Shown: positions 36,079-45,566, counted from the stretch's first letter. The stretch: DNA of 64,000 nucleotides from DATKMK01 sp035541895 (GCA_035541895.1 DATKMK010000053.1:18416-82415); one strand, 5' to 3'. The notes: generated from the sequence alone by a model not told the origin. Numbers and translations: made by a program.

Positions 36079-37584
36079 ATGCAGAAGACGGGAGCGTGGC
36101 GGAAACCGGCACACACCATAACCGCAGGGCTATTCGCGCTGGTAGTAGTCGCGTCAGCAAGCTCTGCGAGAGCGCAGGCGGCACCAGCGGATTCGCAATC
36201 GGGACAGATTCAGCAGTTGCAACACGAACTTCAACAGCTCCAGCAACAAGTGCAGGCGTTGTCCAACAAGAACGGCGTTCAGTTCGGCGGTGTAAACGTC
36301 AAGCTTGGCGGCTTCATTGAAGCCGCAGGGATCTATCGGACCCGCAATGAGGTTGCGGACGTCGGCTCAGACTACAACCAAGGCATCCCGTTCAACAGTT
36401 CGCCCTTGGCGCACGAGAACGAGACCCGCTTGTCGGCGAGGCAGAGCCGCTTGTCGTTGCTGGCGACGGGCGACGTGTCGCCGGAAACACACTTGGCCGC
36501 ATACTACGAAATGGATTTCCTGGCATCGGGTGTCACTTCGAATTCGCGCGAGAGCTTCAGCTACACCCCGCGCAGCCGGCACCTCTACGCCACACTCGAC
36601 CGGGACGACTGGGGCTTTCATCTGCTCGCCGGCCAAAACTGGAGCCTGATCACCACCAACACCAAGGGCATCATTCCGCGCCAGGAACAAATTCCGCTGA
36701 CGATCGACGCCCAATACGTGGAAGGATTCAACTGGTTGCGCGTGCCGCAGTTTCGCGCGGTCGAGGATTTCGGCCACGGACTGTGGGTTGGTGTCTCCGC
36801 AGAGAGCCCGCAAATCGTCACGTCGCCGATCACTGCGCCCAACGGGACCAACTACACCAACAGCGGCAACGGCGCCGGATTGCTCAACAGCACGACAACC
36901 TACACGAACGACGTCGTTCCCGACTTCATCGGCAAGATCGCCTACGAGCCGGGCTGGGGTCACTATGAATTCAAGAGTCTCCTACGCACCTTCACCGCGC
37001 GCGCGGCCGGCGCGAATCGCTCGACCACCGGCTACGGCTTCGGCGGTGCCGCCACGATGCCGATCGTCCCGAAGCTGCTTGAACTGCAGCTCAGCGGCCT
37101 CGGCGGCTACGGCATCGGTCGATTTGGTTCGGGGCAGCTTCCGGATGCCGCCTTCAAGTCGGACAACATCCATCTCACCGCGATTCCCGAAGCGCAGGGG
37201 TTGGTTGGCCTGATCGGTCATCCCTGGACCGGCAATGATCTCTACATCTACGGTGGATGGGAACACGCCGATCGCGCCGGCACCACCGATCTGTTGATCG
37301 ACAAAACCACCGGCAAGTTCGCCGGCACCGCCGGGTACGGGTCACCGGAACTCAATGTTAGCGGCTGTGACGTTGAGGGCGGGACCTGCCAAGCGCAAAC
37401 GCGAGACCTGCAACAGATCACCGCGGGATTCTGGCAGGACCTCTACAAGGGCAGTTTCGGTCGCTTCGTCGTTGGCTTCGAAGGCGGCCAAATATGGCGC
37501 GACGGCTTCTCCGGAAAGGGCGGCACACCGAGAACCAACATCGCGATCTTCATGACGTCCGTGCGCTACTACCCATTCTCGTGA
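36079..37584 (+). CDS. DcaP-like outer membrane porin
   Basis: The 501-residue outer-membrane protein has a signal peptide (LFALVVVASASSARAQA) and then a Gln/Leu coiled coil (QIQQLQHELQQLQQQVQAL, ~42-60). That coil is typical of DcaP trimeric porins. A beta-barrel with alternating strands follows, e.g. VNVKLGGFIEAAGIYRTRNE and TRLSARQSRLSLLATGDV, and a final FMTSVRYYPFS ends in the usual aromatic. DcaP porins import anionic or aromatic carboxylates. AAAGGAGGG precedes the ATG. The pstS gene follows after 44 bp and is probably cotranscribed. Confidence 0.85.
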   Translation: MQKTGAWRKPAHTITAGLFALVVVASASSARAQAAPADSQSGQIQQLQHELQQLQQQVQALSNKNGVQFGGVNVKLGGFIEAAGIYRTRNEVADVGSDYNQGIPFNSSPLAHENETRLSARQSRLSLLATGDVSPETHLAAYYEMDFLASGVTSNSRESFSYTPRSRHLYATLDRDDWGFHLLAGQNWSLITTNTKGIIPRQEQIPLTIDAQYVEGFNWLRVPQFRAVEDFGHGLWVGVSAESPQIVTSPITAPNGTNYTNSGNGAGLLNSTTTYTNDVVPDFIGKIAYEPGWGHYEFKSLLRTFTARAAGANRSTTGYGFGGAATMPIVPKLLELQLSGLGGYGIGRFGSGQLPDAAFKSDNIHLTAIPEAQGLVGLIGHPWTGNDLYIYGGWEHADRAGTTDLLIDKTTGKFAGTAGYGSPELNVSGCDVEGGTCQAQTRDLQQITAGFWQDLYKGSFGRFVVGFEGGQIWRDGFSGKGGTPRTNIAIFMTSVRYYPFS

Positions 37585-37628
37585 CCGGCAGTCGGCCGGA
37601 CTTGCGACACATCGACTCGGAGGGAAAA

Positions 37629-38687
37629 ATGACCACGACGATCATTCGCGCTGGCCTCGCACTTCTGGCGGCCGCTTGCCTCGTGTCCGCCGCGCCGGCG
37701 TCTGCGCAGCTCCAGATCAACGGCGCGGGGGCAACCTTTCCGTATCCGATTTACTCGAAGTGGTTCGACGCCTACGTCAAAGTCGATCCCAGCGTCCGCT
37801 TCAACTATCAGTCGATCGGCAGCGGCGGCGGCATCAAACAGATCACCGAGCAGACGGTCGACTTCGGCGCGTCCGACGGACCGCTGAGTGACGATCAGCT
37901 CAAGGCGGCTCCAGGACACCTGCTGCACTTCCCGACCGTGATGGGCGCGGTTGTGCTGACCTACAACGTTGCCGGCGTTTCCGGCGCGTTGAAGTTTACG
38001 CCCGAGGCAATCGCGGGCATCTATCTTGGCACGATCACCAAGTGGAACGATCCCGCCTTGACCGGGCCGAACCCAGGGGCGGCGCTCCCGAATCAAGACA
38101 TCATCGTCATTCATCGCTCCGATGGCAGCGGCACGACGTACATCTTCAGCGACTACTTGAGCAAGGTGAGTCTCGATTGGCAGCGCAAGGTCGGGAAAGG
38201 CACGTCGGTGAATTGGCCCGTGGGTCTCGGCGGCAAGGGCAACGAGGGCGTCACCGGCCTGGTGAAGCAGTCGCCCAACTCGATCGGGTACGTGGAACTG
38301 ATCTACGCCATCTCGAACAAGCTGCCGTTCGCCCACATCAAGAACCGAGCCGGCACCTTCGTCACCCCATCTCTCGAATCCGTCACCGCCGCCGCCGCCG
38401 GATACGCCGCACAAATGCCCGCCGACTTTCGCATCGTCATCACCGATGCGCCGGGCGCGGCCGCCTATCCCATTTCCGGCATGACGTGGTTGTTGGTTTA
38501 CGAGCAACAACACGACGCGGCGAAGGGGCAAAAGCTGGTGCAGTTCCTCGATTGGATGATGCACGACGGTCAGCAGTACGTATCGCAGTTGGACTATGCC
38601 CCGCTGCCCCCGGAGTTGGTGGCGAAGGAAGCCGACGCACTCCGTCGTATCACCACCGCCGACGGTAAATCGCTGGCGAGGCAGTGA
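37629..38687 (+). CDS. pstS: Phosphate ABC transporter substrate-binding protein PstS
   Basis: The 352-residue periplasmic protein has a signal peptide (AGLALLAAACLVSAAPASAQ). The PstS fingerprint follows: INGAGATFPYPIYSKWF, then FNYQSIGSGGGIKQI, VDFGASDGPL, IHRSDGSGTTYIFSDYL and QSPNSIGYVEL. These are the phosphate-binding loops. GGAGGGA lies just before ATG 37629, chosen over an upstream in-frame ATG. No pstC, pstA, pstB or phoU follows. The downstream gene is convergent tolC with only 15 bp between, so this is an orphan binding protein paired with a porin. Confidence 0.93.
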   Translation: MTTTIIRAGLALLAAACLVSAAPASAQLQINGAGATFPYPIYSKWFDAYVKVDPSVRFNYQSIGSGGGIKQITEQTVDFGASDGPLSDDQLKAAPGHLLHFPTVMGAVVLTYNVAGVSGALKFTPEAIAGIYLGTITKWNDPALTGPNPGAALPNQDIIVIHRSDGSGTTYIFSDYLSKVSLDWQRKVGKGTSVNWPVGLGGKGNEGVTGLVKQSPNSIGYVELIYAISNKLPFAHIKNRAGTFVTPSLESVTAAAAGYAAQMPADFRIVITDAPGAAAYPISGMTWLLVYEQQHDAAKGQKLVQFLDWMMHDGQQYVSQLDYAPLPPELVAKEADALRRITTADGKSLARQ

Positions 38688-38702
38688 CGCGGCGGCACGT
38701 CG

Positions 38703-40067
38703 TCAGGTACTCGGCAGGCCGCTTCCCGCATCACGATCGAGCGCAGCCTTGGCGATCGAAAAGGCGGCCAGGGCGTTGATGTAGCCGGCGTCATCCTCGG
38801 TAAAGCGTCGCTGCGCGTCGGTCAACTCGATGATGTTGCCGAGCCCCGATTCGTAGCGCTTCTCCGCCAAATCGAGCTCGGCTCGCGCGGCCGCCACCGT
38901 CTGCTCGGCGCGGCGGATGCGCTCGCGAGACGCCTGCCAGTCGAGGTAACCGCTTTTCACCTGCAGGAAGATGCGTTGGCGGAGATCATCGATCGCTTGC
39001 CGAATCGCGTCCTGATGCAACTTGGCTTCGGCCACTTCGTGATCGGTCAGGAACCCGTTGAAGAGCGGCCAACTGACGATCACACCGACGTCGAAGTTGT
39101 TGCTCGCCGGCAGCTCTTGCCCGCGCGCGCTGTACCCGGCGGTGGCATTCACCGTGGGCAAATAGTCGCTCTTGAATTGCGCGATGTGTGCGCCGGCCGC
39201 GCGCGCTTCGTCCACCAGCATCTTCAGATCGGGGCGTTGATCGAGCGCGGCCTGAAGAAAGGATTCCAACGGCTCGCCGATCTCCTCGTACGTCAGCACG
39301 TCGGCCTGATGATAGTCGGGCGCGTTGGAGCCCAAGCCCATCGCGTTGTCGAGTGCGACCTTGGCGTCGTCCACCCCATTGCGGGCGTCGACCAGATGCA
39401 GCTTCGCACGCGCCAACGCGGCTTTGGCGGTGTAGGTATCAATCTCCGGCTTCAAACCGGCTTGGGCTTTGACCTCGGCTTCGTGCAGATGCTCCTGCCG
39501 CTGAGCCACCGCCTGTTCGAATACCTTCACCGTTTGTTTGGCGGCGAGTAGATCGTAGTAGTGCTGCGTCACGTGGAAGACGAGGTCGAGATCGACGAAT
39601 CGCAATCGGGCGCGAGCAACGTCGGCGTCGGCACGCCGTTCGTCGATCACACCGCGTGTCCGGCCAAAGTCGAAGAGATACTGAAAGGCCGAGACGCTCA
39701 TCAAATAATTGTCGAAGGTTGCGGTCGAATTCACGCCGCGGCCTTGACTGGGAATGCGCGGTTGACCGAGCACGCCCAGATAGGTGGTGTCGCCAATGCC
39801 GTTGCTGGTTCCCCGCAGGTACTCGGCTGCCCCGAAGACTTGCGGGAGCAGCGCCGACTGCGCCTGCCCGACCCGCTCTTGGGCCGCACCGGCTTCGGAC
39901 TGCGCCGCCAAGCGGGCCGGATGATAGCGCAACGCAATCGCGATCGCGCGCTGCAACGTGAGACGCGCACCGGCTTCGAGCGGCACATCGGCGGCACCGA
40001 CGGGCGTCGCCACCAAACCGGCCGCCGCGATGCCCGCGACCCACGCACCGAACTTGCTGATCCTCAT
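38703..40067 (-). CDS. TolC-family outer membrane efflux protein
   Basis: The 454-residue protein has a signal peptide (WVAGIAAAGLVATPVGAAD) and two OEP repeats rich in long helices. The first includes LTLQRAIAIALRYHPARLAAQSE and QRQEHLHEAEVKAQAGLKP; the second has RQRIFLQVKSGYLDWQASRE and AEKRYESGLGNIIELTDAQR. It forms the outer-membrane channel of the tripartite pump encoded just upstream. GGGAG precedes the ATG. It follows the adaptor gene by 22 bp and is the last gene of the efflux operon. Confidence 0.92.
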   Translation of the reverse strand: MRISKFGAWVAGIAAAGLVATPVGAADVPLEAGARLTLQRAIAIALRYHPARLAAQSEAGAAQERVGQAQSALLPQVFGAAEYLRGTSNGIGDTTYLGVLGQPRIPSQGRGVNSTATFDNYLMSVSAFQYLFDFGRTRGVIDERRADADVARARLRFVDLDLVFHVTQHYYDLLAAKQTVKVFEQAVAQRQEHLHEAEVKAQAGLKPEIDTYTAKAALARAKLHLVDARNGVDDAKVALDNAMGLGSNAPDYHQADVLTYEEIGEPLESFLQAALDQRPDLKMLVDEARAAGAHIAQFKSDYLPTVNATAGYSARGQELPASNNFDVGVIVSWPLFNGFLTDHEVAEAKLHQDAIRQAIDDLRQRIFLQVKSGYLDWQASRERIRRAEQTVAAARAELDLAEKRYESGLGNIIELTDAQRRFTEDDAGYINALAAFSIAKAALDRDAGSGLPST

Positions 40068-40089
40068 CGTGACTCCCGAGTCGATTCGT

Positions 40090-41232
40090 TCAGTCGACGC
40101 GCGCGGTTGCGACCGCCGCCTCGCTGTTCACCAGCAGGCTGTGCACCTGCTCCCCATCGCTGAGCGCCGGCGTGAAGTTCTTGACCACCTGCTCCGTACC
40201 GCTCAGGCCGGCCGCGATTTCCGCGCGGTTGGCGCTGGTGAGACCGATCGTCACCGGCGTCCGCGCCAATTGACCGTCCTTCACCACGTACACGGCGCTC
40301 TGCCCCTTGACGGTGCCAACCGCCGTGGAGGGAACCTGCAGAACCTGGGGATGACGCGCCAACTCAATGCTGACGTCGGCGTACATTCCCGGGTAGAGCA
40401 GGTGTTGCGGATTGTCGAGATCGACTTCCGTCAGCATCGTGCGAGTGGCGAGATCCAAGGCATGCGCGAAACGAGCGATCGTGCCGTTGAACTCGCGCCC
40501 GGGGAATTCGCGCAGCGTCAAGGCCGCCGGCATTCCTTCTCGGATGAGACTGGCTTCCGCTTCCGGGACGTAGATATACACGCGCAGCGTGCTGAGATCG
40601 GCGAGGCTGACAACGGGCGACGTGCCGGGCTTGTTGGGGCCCGTGGCCCCAGCGGCGGCGCCGCCTTGCGATCCGCTCGCCTGAATCAAGGCGCCGGGAT
40701 CGACAAATCGGCCGGTGACCACGCCATCGAAGGGCGCGACAATGCGCGTGTAACTGGCGAGGGCTTCCAGCTCTTCCACCTCGGCCTTCGCCTCCTCCCA
40801 CTGCCCTTCGGCGATGTCGACGTCCTCTTGCGCCACCAAACGATGATCGCTCTTCCACACGTTTTGGAGACGCTCGTAAGTGCGGCGCCGAATCTCCAAG
40901 CTCGCGCGCGCGCGCCGCAACTTTTGCTGCAGCTCCGGAACTTCGATCTCGGCGAGCACCTGTCCGGCTGTGACCGCATCGCCTTTGTCGACGCTGATGC
41001 TCTTCAGATATCCGCTGACCTTGGCGTACAAGTCGGCTTGATAGAAACCCACCAAGTCGCCGGGCAAGGTGATCGCGCGCGTCATATCGCCGCGTTGCGG
41101 CTGCACGACCGTCACCGTGTTCACCGTTGCCGCGGGCGGCGGATCGCTCCACGCCCCGCTACAGCCGGCAATCGCTGCCAGCGGCAGGAATGCGACCGCG
41201 ACCTCAACCAACCGACTGCGCTGCCTCACCAT
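40090..41232 (-). CDS. RND efflux periplasmic adaptor (HlyD/MFP family), lipoprotein
   Basis: The 380-residue adaptor has a lipoprotein signal (VAVAFLPLAAIAGC, Cys at 24). A lipoyl/barrel-sandwich half, VSGYLKSISVDKGDAVTAGQ, leads into a coiled-coil hairpin (QQKLRRARASLEIRRRTYER). The return half has ASYTRIVAPFDGVVTGRFVD, then beta-barrel and membrane-proximal domains. It links the RND pump to TolC. Its ATG overlaps the RND stop codon (ATGGTGA), so translation is coupled. The Gly/Ala-rich insert around residues 190-205 is slightly unusual. Confidence 0.92.
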   Translation of the reverse strand: MVRQRSRLVEVAVAFLPLAAIAGCSGAWSDPPPAATVNTVTVVQPQRGDMTRAITLPGDLVGFYQADLYAKVSGYLKSISVDKGDAVTAGQVLAEIEVPELQQKLRRARASLEIRRRTYERLQNVWKSDHRLVAQEDVDIAEGQWEEAKAEVEELEALASYTRIVAPFDGVVTGRFVDPGALIQASGSQGGAAAGATGPNKPGTSPVVSLADLSTLRVYIYVPEAEASLIREGMPAALTLREFPGREFNGTIARFAHALDLATRTMLTEVDLDNPQHLLYPGMYADVSIELARHPQVLQVPSTAVGTVKGQSAVYVVKDGQLARTPVTIGLTSANRAEIAAGLSGTEQVVKNFTPALSDGEQVHSLLVNSEAAVATARVD

Positions 41233-44200
41233 TGTCCCCCTCGTCGTGCATAGATGATCTCGTACACCGCCGGTACGAGAACGAGCGTGAGCACCGTAGA
41301 CACCGCCAAGCCTCCCACGGCGGCCCGGGCCAAAGGGGCCGACGCTTCCGAACCGGCCCCCAACTTCATCGCGATCGGCAGCAGTCCGACGATCGTCGCC
41401 AGCGCCGTCATCAAGATCGGCCGCATGCGAATGCGCGATGCGTCGACCACCGCGCGGCGCAGCGGCTCACCCTCGCGACGCCGCTGATTGGCGAAGTCGA
41501 CCAAGAGGATCGAGTTCGACACCACGATCCCGACCATCACGATCGTCCCCATGAACGACTCGATGTTGAGCGTCGTGCTCGTCACGAGCAACGTGATGAT
41601 CACGCCGATCAGCCCCATCGGCACGGCGAACATGATGATGAAGGGATCGACGAACGAGCGGAACTGCGCGACCATGACCAAGTACAGCAAGACCAGCGCG
41701 GTACCCAATCCGAAGCCGAAACTCGCGAACGATGCCTGCATCGCCGCCACCGCGCCGCGAAACGTGAGGTTCATGCCCTTGGGCAGCGTCAAATCCGCCA
41801 GCGCGCGCTGCATCGCGGTTTGCGTCCCCTTGAGGTCGTCACCGCGGGGCGAGGCGAGGACGTCGACGATCCGCTGGATGTTGTAGTGTCCCGCTTCCGC
41901 CGGCTGCGTCTCCGGCGACACGGTCGCGACGTTGCGCAGCAGAACCGTCTTGGGATGCCCTTCACCGCCGTCGCTCCCGTTCGCACCCATCACCGGGATG
42001 TTCAGCAGTGTTTCCAGCGACTGGATGTCTTGCTCGGGATACTGAACGGTGAGGAAATAGTCGTTGCCGCTCTTTGGATCGATCCAGATCGACGGCGCGA
42101 TCATCTGGTTCGACGTCAGCGCGGTAATGATGTTGGTCACCACATCGCGTTGGTTGAGTCCGAGACGTCCGGCCTTCAGGCGATCGACCCGTACGTCGAG
42201 CGACGGGTACCCGGACTCTTGCGGAATGAACGCGTCGGCAACCTGCGGCAGGCGCCGAACGCGCCGTTCGATCTGCTGCGCTACCGCGTGTAGGTCGTCG
42301 TAGTTCGGCCCGCTAAGTTGCACGTCAATCGGTGCCGCCAAACCGAAATTCAAGACCGCATCGATGATGCTCCCCGATTGGAAGAACGTCCGCACTTGCG
42401 GCACCTCGGTGCGGAGACGTTGGCGCAGTTCGTCCATGTAGTGCCACGTCGATTGTTGGTGGTCGGCCGTCAGGCTCACCATGACGAAGCCCGAGTCGCT
42501 TGCCGCGTTGGGCGAGTAGATCGCGGAAAAGCCCGGTGCCAATCCGAGGTTCGACACGACCATCGACAGGTCGTGCGGCGGAATGACGTTGCGCACGAGC
42601 TGCTCGAGGCGGGTCACCAGCGCTTCGGTGACCTCGATGCGCGAGCCGCGCGGTGCGCGCAGGTTGACGATGAATTGGCCGGCGTCGGTGCGGGGGAACA
42701 GTTCGGTGCCCAACCAACGATAGGCCGACATCGACACCACGAAGAGTGCACCCACGAACGCCAGCACCCAGTACTTGCGATCGAGTGCGCGATCGAGGGC
42801 ATACGCGTACCAGGTCGCGAAGCGTTCGTAGACCCGGTTGAAGGCGCCGAGAAATCTGCGGCCTTCGCCGCTCTCCTCCGCGTGCGCCTCTTCGGCCGTT
42901 AGAAACCGCGCGCAATAGATCGGGATCACGGTCATCGAGACGACGTAGGATGCCAGCATGGAGAACACGACGGCCAGGGAAAGCGCGCTGAACAGATACT
43001 TGGCCACCCCGGCGAGAAACATCACCGGGAAGAACACGATCACCGTCGTCAACGTGGAAGCGAAAACCGGCAGGGCCACCTCGCGCGCTCCGTCCCCCGC
43101 CGCCTCCCCGGGCGACTTGCCCATCGCGAGATGGCGGTCGACGTTTTCCAACACCACCACCGAGTCATCCACCAACCGCCCGATGGCGAGCGCAAAGCCG
43201 CCCAACGTCATCACGTTGATCGTCGAGCCGTTCATGTACAGGCCGAATGTCGCCGCCAAGATGGACAACGGAATCGACAAGAAGATCGCGAAGGTGGACT
43301 TGAAGCTGCCGAGGAACAGCAAGATCATCAACGAGGCGAGCACCGCGGCCGAGCCGGCTTCGTGCTGTAGACTCTCGACTGCGGCCCGAATGTAGGTCGA
43401 TTGATCGAAAATGCTGTTCAGCTTCATCCCCTCCGGCAATCCGATGATCTTCGGCAACAGCGACTTGACCCCGTCGACGACCGCGATCGTGTTCGCGTTG
43501 CCCTGTTTGAGGATGGGAACGTAGACGGAGCGCTGGCTGTTGATCCGCACGACGTTCTGCTGAATCTGCGCCGCGTCCTCCGCGTGCCCGATGTCGCGCA
43601 CCAGCACGGGAGCCTGGCCGTCGCCGACTTTGACCGGGACGTCGTTGATCCATTCGGGATCCTCGATCAGACTATTGGTATCGACGAAGTAGTCGGTGTC
43701 GCCGATCTTCGCATCGCCCGCGGGAATGATCAGATTGGCGTCATTGACCTTGCGCACGACGTCCATCAGGGTCAATCCGCGCGCCTGCAACGCCTCGCGA
43801 TTGGCGTAGATCATCACTTGGCGATACTTGCCGCCGAACGGCGGCGGTACCGACGAGCCGCCGACCGTCGCGAGTTGGTTGCGCACGTTGTACTGGGCTT
43901 GGTCACGCAACTGCGCCTCCGAGAACCCTTCGCCCGCAACCGTGACCAGCGTGACCGGCAGCGACGACGCATCGAACTTCAGCACCAACGGTGGCAACGT
44001 GCCGGGCGGCAAGTGCCGCAGGTCGGCCATTGCGAGATTGGCCAACGAGGCCGCGGCCGTATCGATGTTGGTGTCCGGTTGAAAGAAAACCTTGATGATG
44101 CTGACGCCCGGCAGCGAACGCGACTCGATGTGCTCGATGTCGCTGCCGAGCGTGAAGAAGCGTTCGAAGCGGGTCGTGATGTCGCGTTCCATCTCCAACG

Positions 44201-44360
44201 GCGGCATGCCGGGATAGAAGGTCGCCACCACCACCGCCGGAATTTTCAGGTTCGGAAACACGTCGACCGGCATGCGCGAGAAGGCGATCAGACCCAGCAA
44301 GACCGTGATCAGCGCACCGACGATGATCGTGTGCGGAAAGCGCAACGAGAAGTTCGCCAT
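41226..44360 (-). CDS. RND efflux transporter inner-membrane permease
   Basis: The 1,044-residue proton-driven pump has the AcrB-type two-repeat layout. A first membrane helix follows ATG 44360 (MANFSLRFPHTIIVGALIT). The porter segment has MPVDVFPNLKIPAVVVATFYPG. The first-half membrane bundle has GGFALAIGRLVDDSVVVLEN with the conserved acidic pair for proton relay. The second half ends with MVGIVVSNSILLVDFANQRR and RMRPILMTALATIVGLLP. AGGGGA lies upstream of the start, which is 13 bp after the sigma factor gene. It is likely a multidrug or small-molecule exporter; the substrate is unknown. Confidence 0.93.
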   Translation of the reverse strand: MANFSLRFPHTIIVGALITVLLGLIAFSRMPVDVFPNLKIPAVVVATFYPGMPPLEMERDITTRFERFFTLGSDIEHIESRSLPGVSIIKVFFQPDTNIDTAAASLANLAMADLRHLPPGTLPPLVLKFDASSLPVTLVTVAGEGFSEAQLRDQAQYNVRNQLATVGGSSVPPPFGGKYRQVMIYANREALQARGLTLMDVVRKVNDANLIIPAGDAKIGDTDYFVDTNSLIEDPEWINDVPVKVGDGQAPVLVRDIGHAEDAAQIQQNVVRINSQRSVYVPILKQGNANTIAVVDGVKSLLPKIIGLPEGMKLNSIFDQSTYIRAAVESLQHEAGSAAVLASLMILLFLGSFKSTFAIFLSIPLSILAATFGLYMNGSTINVMTLGGFALAIGRLVDDSVVVLENVDRHLAMGKSPGEAAGDGAREVALPVFASTLTTVIVFFPVMFLAGVAKYLFSALSLAVVFSMLASYVVSMTVIPIYCARFLTAEEAHAEESGEGRRFLGAFNRVYERFATWYAYALDRALDRKYWVLAFVGALFVVSMSAYRWLGTELFPRTDAGQFIVNLRAPRGSRIEVTEALVTRLEQLVRNVIPPHDLSMVVSNLGLAPGFSAIYSPNAASDSGFVMVSLTADHQQSTWHYMDELRQRLRTEVPQVRTFFQSGSIIDAVLNFGLAAPIDVQLSGPNYDDLHAVAQQIERRVRRLPQVADAFIPQESGYPSLDVRVDRLKAGRLGLNQRDVVTNIITALTSNQMIAPSIWIDPKSGNDYFLTVQYPEQDIQSLETLLNIPVMGANGSDGGEGHPKTVLLRNVATVSPETQPAEAGHYNIQRIVDVLASPRGDDLKGTQTAMQRALADLTLPKGMNLTFRGAVAAMQASFASFGFGLGTALVLLYLVMVAQFRSFVDPFIIMFAVPMGLIGVIITLLVTSTTLNIESFMGTIVMVGIVVSNSILLVDFANQRRREGEPLRRAVVDASRIRMRPILMTALATIVGLLPIAMKLGAGSEASAPLARAAVGGLAVSTVLTLVLVPAVYEIIYARRGGQW

Positions 44361-44373
44361 GGTAGTCGATCCC

Positions 44374-45099
44374 CTACTCTCGAATACTTTCCGGCCGGCG
44401 CTGCGCGCGAGGGCGGCGCTCTCGTTCAAGCGGGACAATCGAGTATGCGGGCTTCGGACGAATGCCCCACGCCTCGGCCTGACTGCGCAATCGCTTCATG
44501 AGCCGACCACGGGCACGAGCGATGCGAGAACGGACCGTGCCCACCGGGCTGTTGGTGAGACGGGCAATCTCGGCGTAGCTAAAGCCCTCGATGTCGCAGA
44601 GCGTTACTGCCATACGCAGGTCGGTCGGCAATGCCGCGATCGCCGCGCGGATTTCCTGCAACGCGACGTGATGCGACAACTCTTCATCGCCGCTACAGAG
44701 CGCGGCCGTTTCGGGACTCTCCGTCTCGCTCAAGTCACCGGATAAGAGGAGTGGAGCCGATTGTTCGCGACGGTGCCGTGTGATCGCTCGGCGATGAAGG
44801 ATTCGCATCAGCCACGCCTTGCCGTGCGTGAGATTGCGCAGTTCACGATAGCTCTGAAACGCCAGTTGATAGGTCTCCTGCAGCAGATCGTCAGCGTCGG
44901 ACGGATTGCGCGTGAGCCGCAACGCGACGGCGCGCAGTGAGCGAAAGTTACCGAGCGCCATCGCCGCAAAGTCCGCTTGGGCGACTGTCGCTGGACTTGG
45001 TTGCCGCGTGTCGTCGGAGACGACGCGCGGCGTGGGAACCATGGGTTCTACAACCGGACCATCCGCCTCTCGGATGGAGCCGATAACTGCATTGAACAT
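44374..45099 (-). CDS. ECF-type RNA polymerase sigma factor
   Basis: The 241-residue sigma-70-family protein has region 2 (LGNFRSLRAVALRLTRNPSD, then ADDLLQETYQLAFQSYRELR with the DDLLQE core) and region 4 (ALPTDLRMAVTLCDIEGFSY, AEIARLTNSPVGTVRSRIAR). AAGGAGAG eight bases before ATG 45099 fixes the start. An N-terminal extension of ~50 residues precedes region 2. No recognisable anti-sigma factor is adjacent; the small membrane protein upstream could fill that role but shows no known domain. It directly precedes the RND genes and probably controls its own operon. Confidence 0.9.
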   Translation of the reverse strand: MFNAVIGSIREADGPVVEPMVPTPRVVSDDTRQPSPATVAQADFAAMALGNFRSLRAVALRLTRNPSDADDLLQETYQLAFQSYRELRNLTHGKAWLMRILHRRAITRHRREQSAPLLLSGDLSETESPETAALCSGDEELSHHVALQEIRAAIAALPTDLRMAVTLCDIEGFSYAEIARLTNSPVGTVRSRIARARGRLMKRLRSQAEAWGIRPKPAYSIVPLERERRPRAQRRPESIRE

Positions 45100-45121
45100 C
45101 TTTAGCTCTCCTTGGACATCG

Positions 45122-45152
45122 GAGCCCGAACTCGACACCGGAATTCGGGCTC
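45122..45152 (-). promoter_or_regulatory. 9-bp-stem hairpin in the sigma factor leader
   Basis: GAGCCCGAA (45122-45130) and TTCGGGCTC (45144-45152) form a perfect 9-bp inverted repeat with a 13-base spacer. It lies about 22 bases upstream of the sigma-factor start codon, so it is either an operator or a leader hairpin. No known motif is matched. Confidence 0.45.
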
Positions 45153-45202
45153 GCGACGCAGGAGGGCCGTCGCCAACCAAGTTCCGGCAGACGAAGAAAG
45201 GG

Positions 45203-45221
45203 AGCGACCCGCTGGGTCGCT
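45203..45221 (-). terminator. Probable terminator between the small membrane gene and the sigma factor
   Basis: AGCGACCC and GGGTCGCT form an 8-bp perfect stem with a 3-base loop. In the minus direction it is followed by a pyrimidine tract (CCCTTTCTTC), an imperfect T-run. It lies 12 bases past the stop of the small membrane gene, so it may end or attenuate transcription before the sigma factor gene. Confidence 0.5.
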
Positions 45222-45233
45222 AGTCGGAGAGCA

Positions 45234-45566
45234 CTAGTCGGACAACTGAGAGTTGGCGGTCGGACGAGGGGGGATCTTCAAATGGCGAATTGGGAGCGGC
45301 GACAGCGCCATCCGCCGCCGCTTCAGCATGAGAAGCAACACACCCAGCAACGGCGCCGCCACAATCACGGGCTTCCGAGCCGGCTGCGAGCTGAAGGGGG
45401 GCTCGTGCTCGACCGAGGCCTCCGAGCGCAGGTTCAGTCTCGTCAAACCACGGCCGAGCGCCCTCGTGATCGCGTCCGCCGGCCGGATGCCCGGTCTCGC
45501 CACGGTCACAAATACCGTGACGGCGATCAGAACCAACAGGCCGATTTTCCGTATCAGCGGAGTCAC
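45234..45566 (-). CDS. Small hypothetical membrane protein upstream of the ECF sigma factor
   Basis: The ~110-residue product has two hydrophobic segments: IGLLVLIAVTVFVTVA near the start and PVIVAAPLLGVLLLML near residue 85. A short basic tail follows. The GTG at 45566 is preferred because AGGGGA lies seven bases before it; ATG 45617 has no ribosome site. I do not recognise the family. Its position just before an ECF sigma gene makes a membrane-bound regulator of that sigma conceivable, but no anti-sigma motif is visible and a hairpin separates the two genes. Confidence 0.4.
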   Translation of the reverse strand: MTPLIRKIGLLVLIAVTVFVTVARPGIRPADAITRALGRGLTRLNLRSEASVEHEPPFSSQPARKPVIVAAPLLGVLLLMLKRRRMALSPLPIRHLKIPPRPTANSQLSD

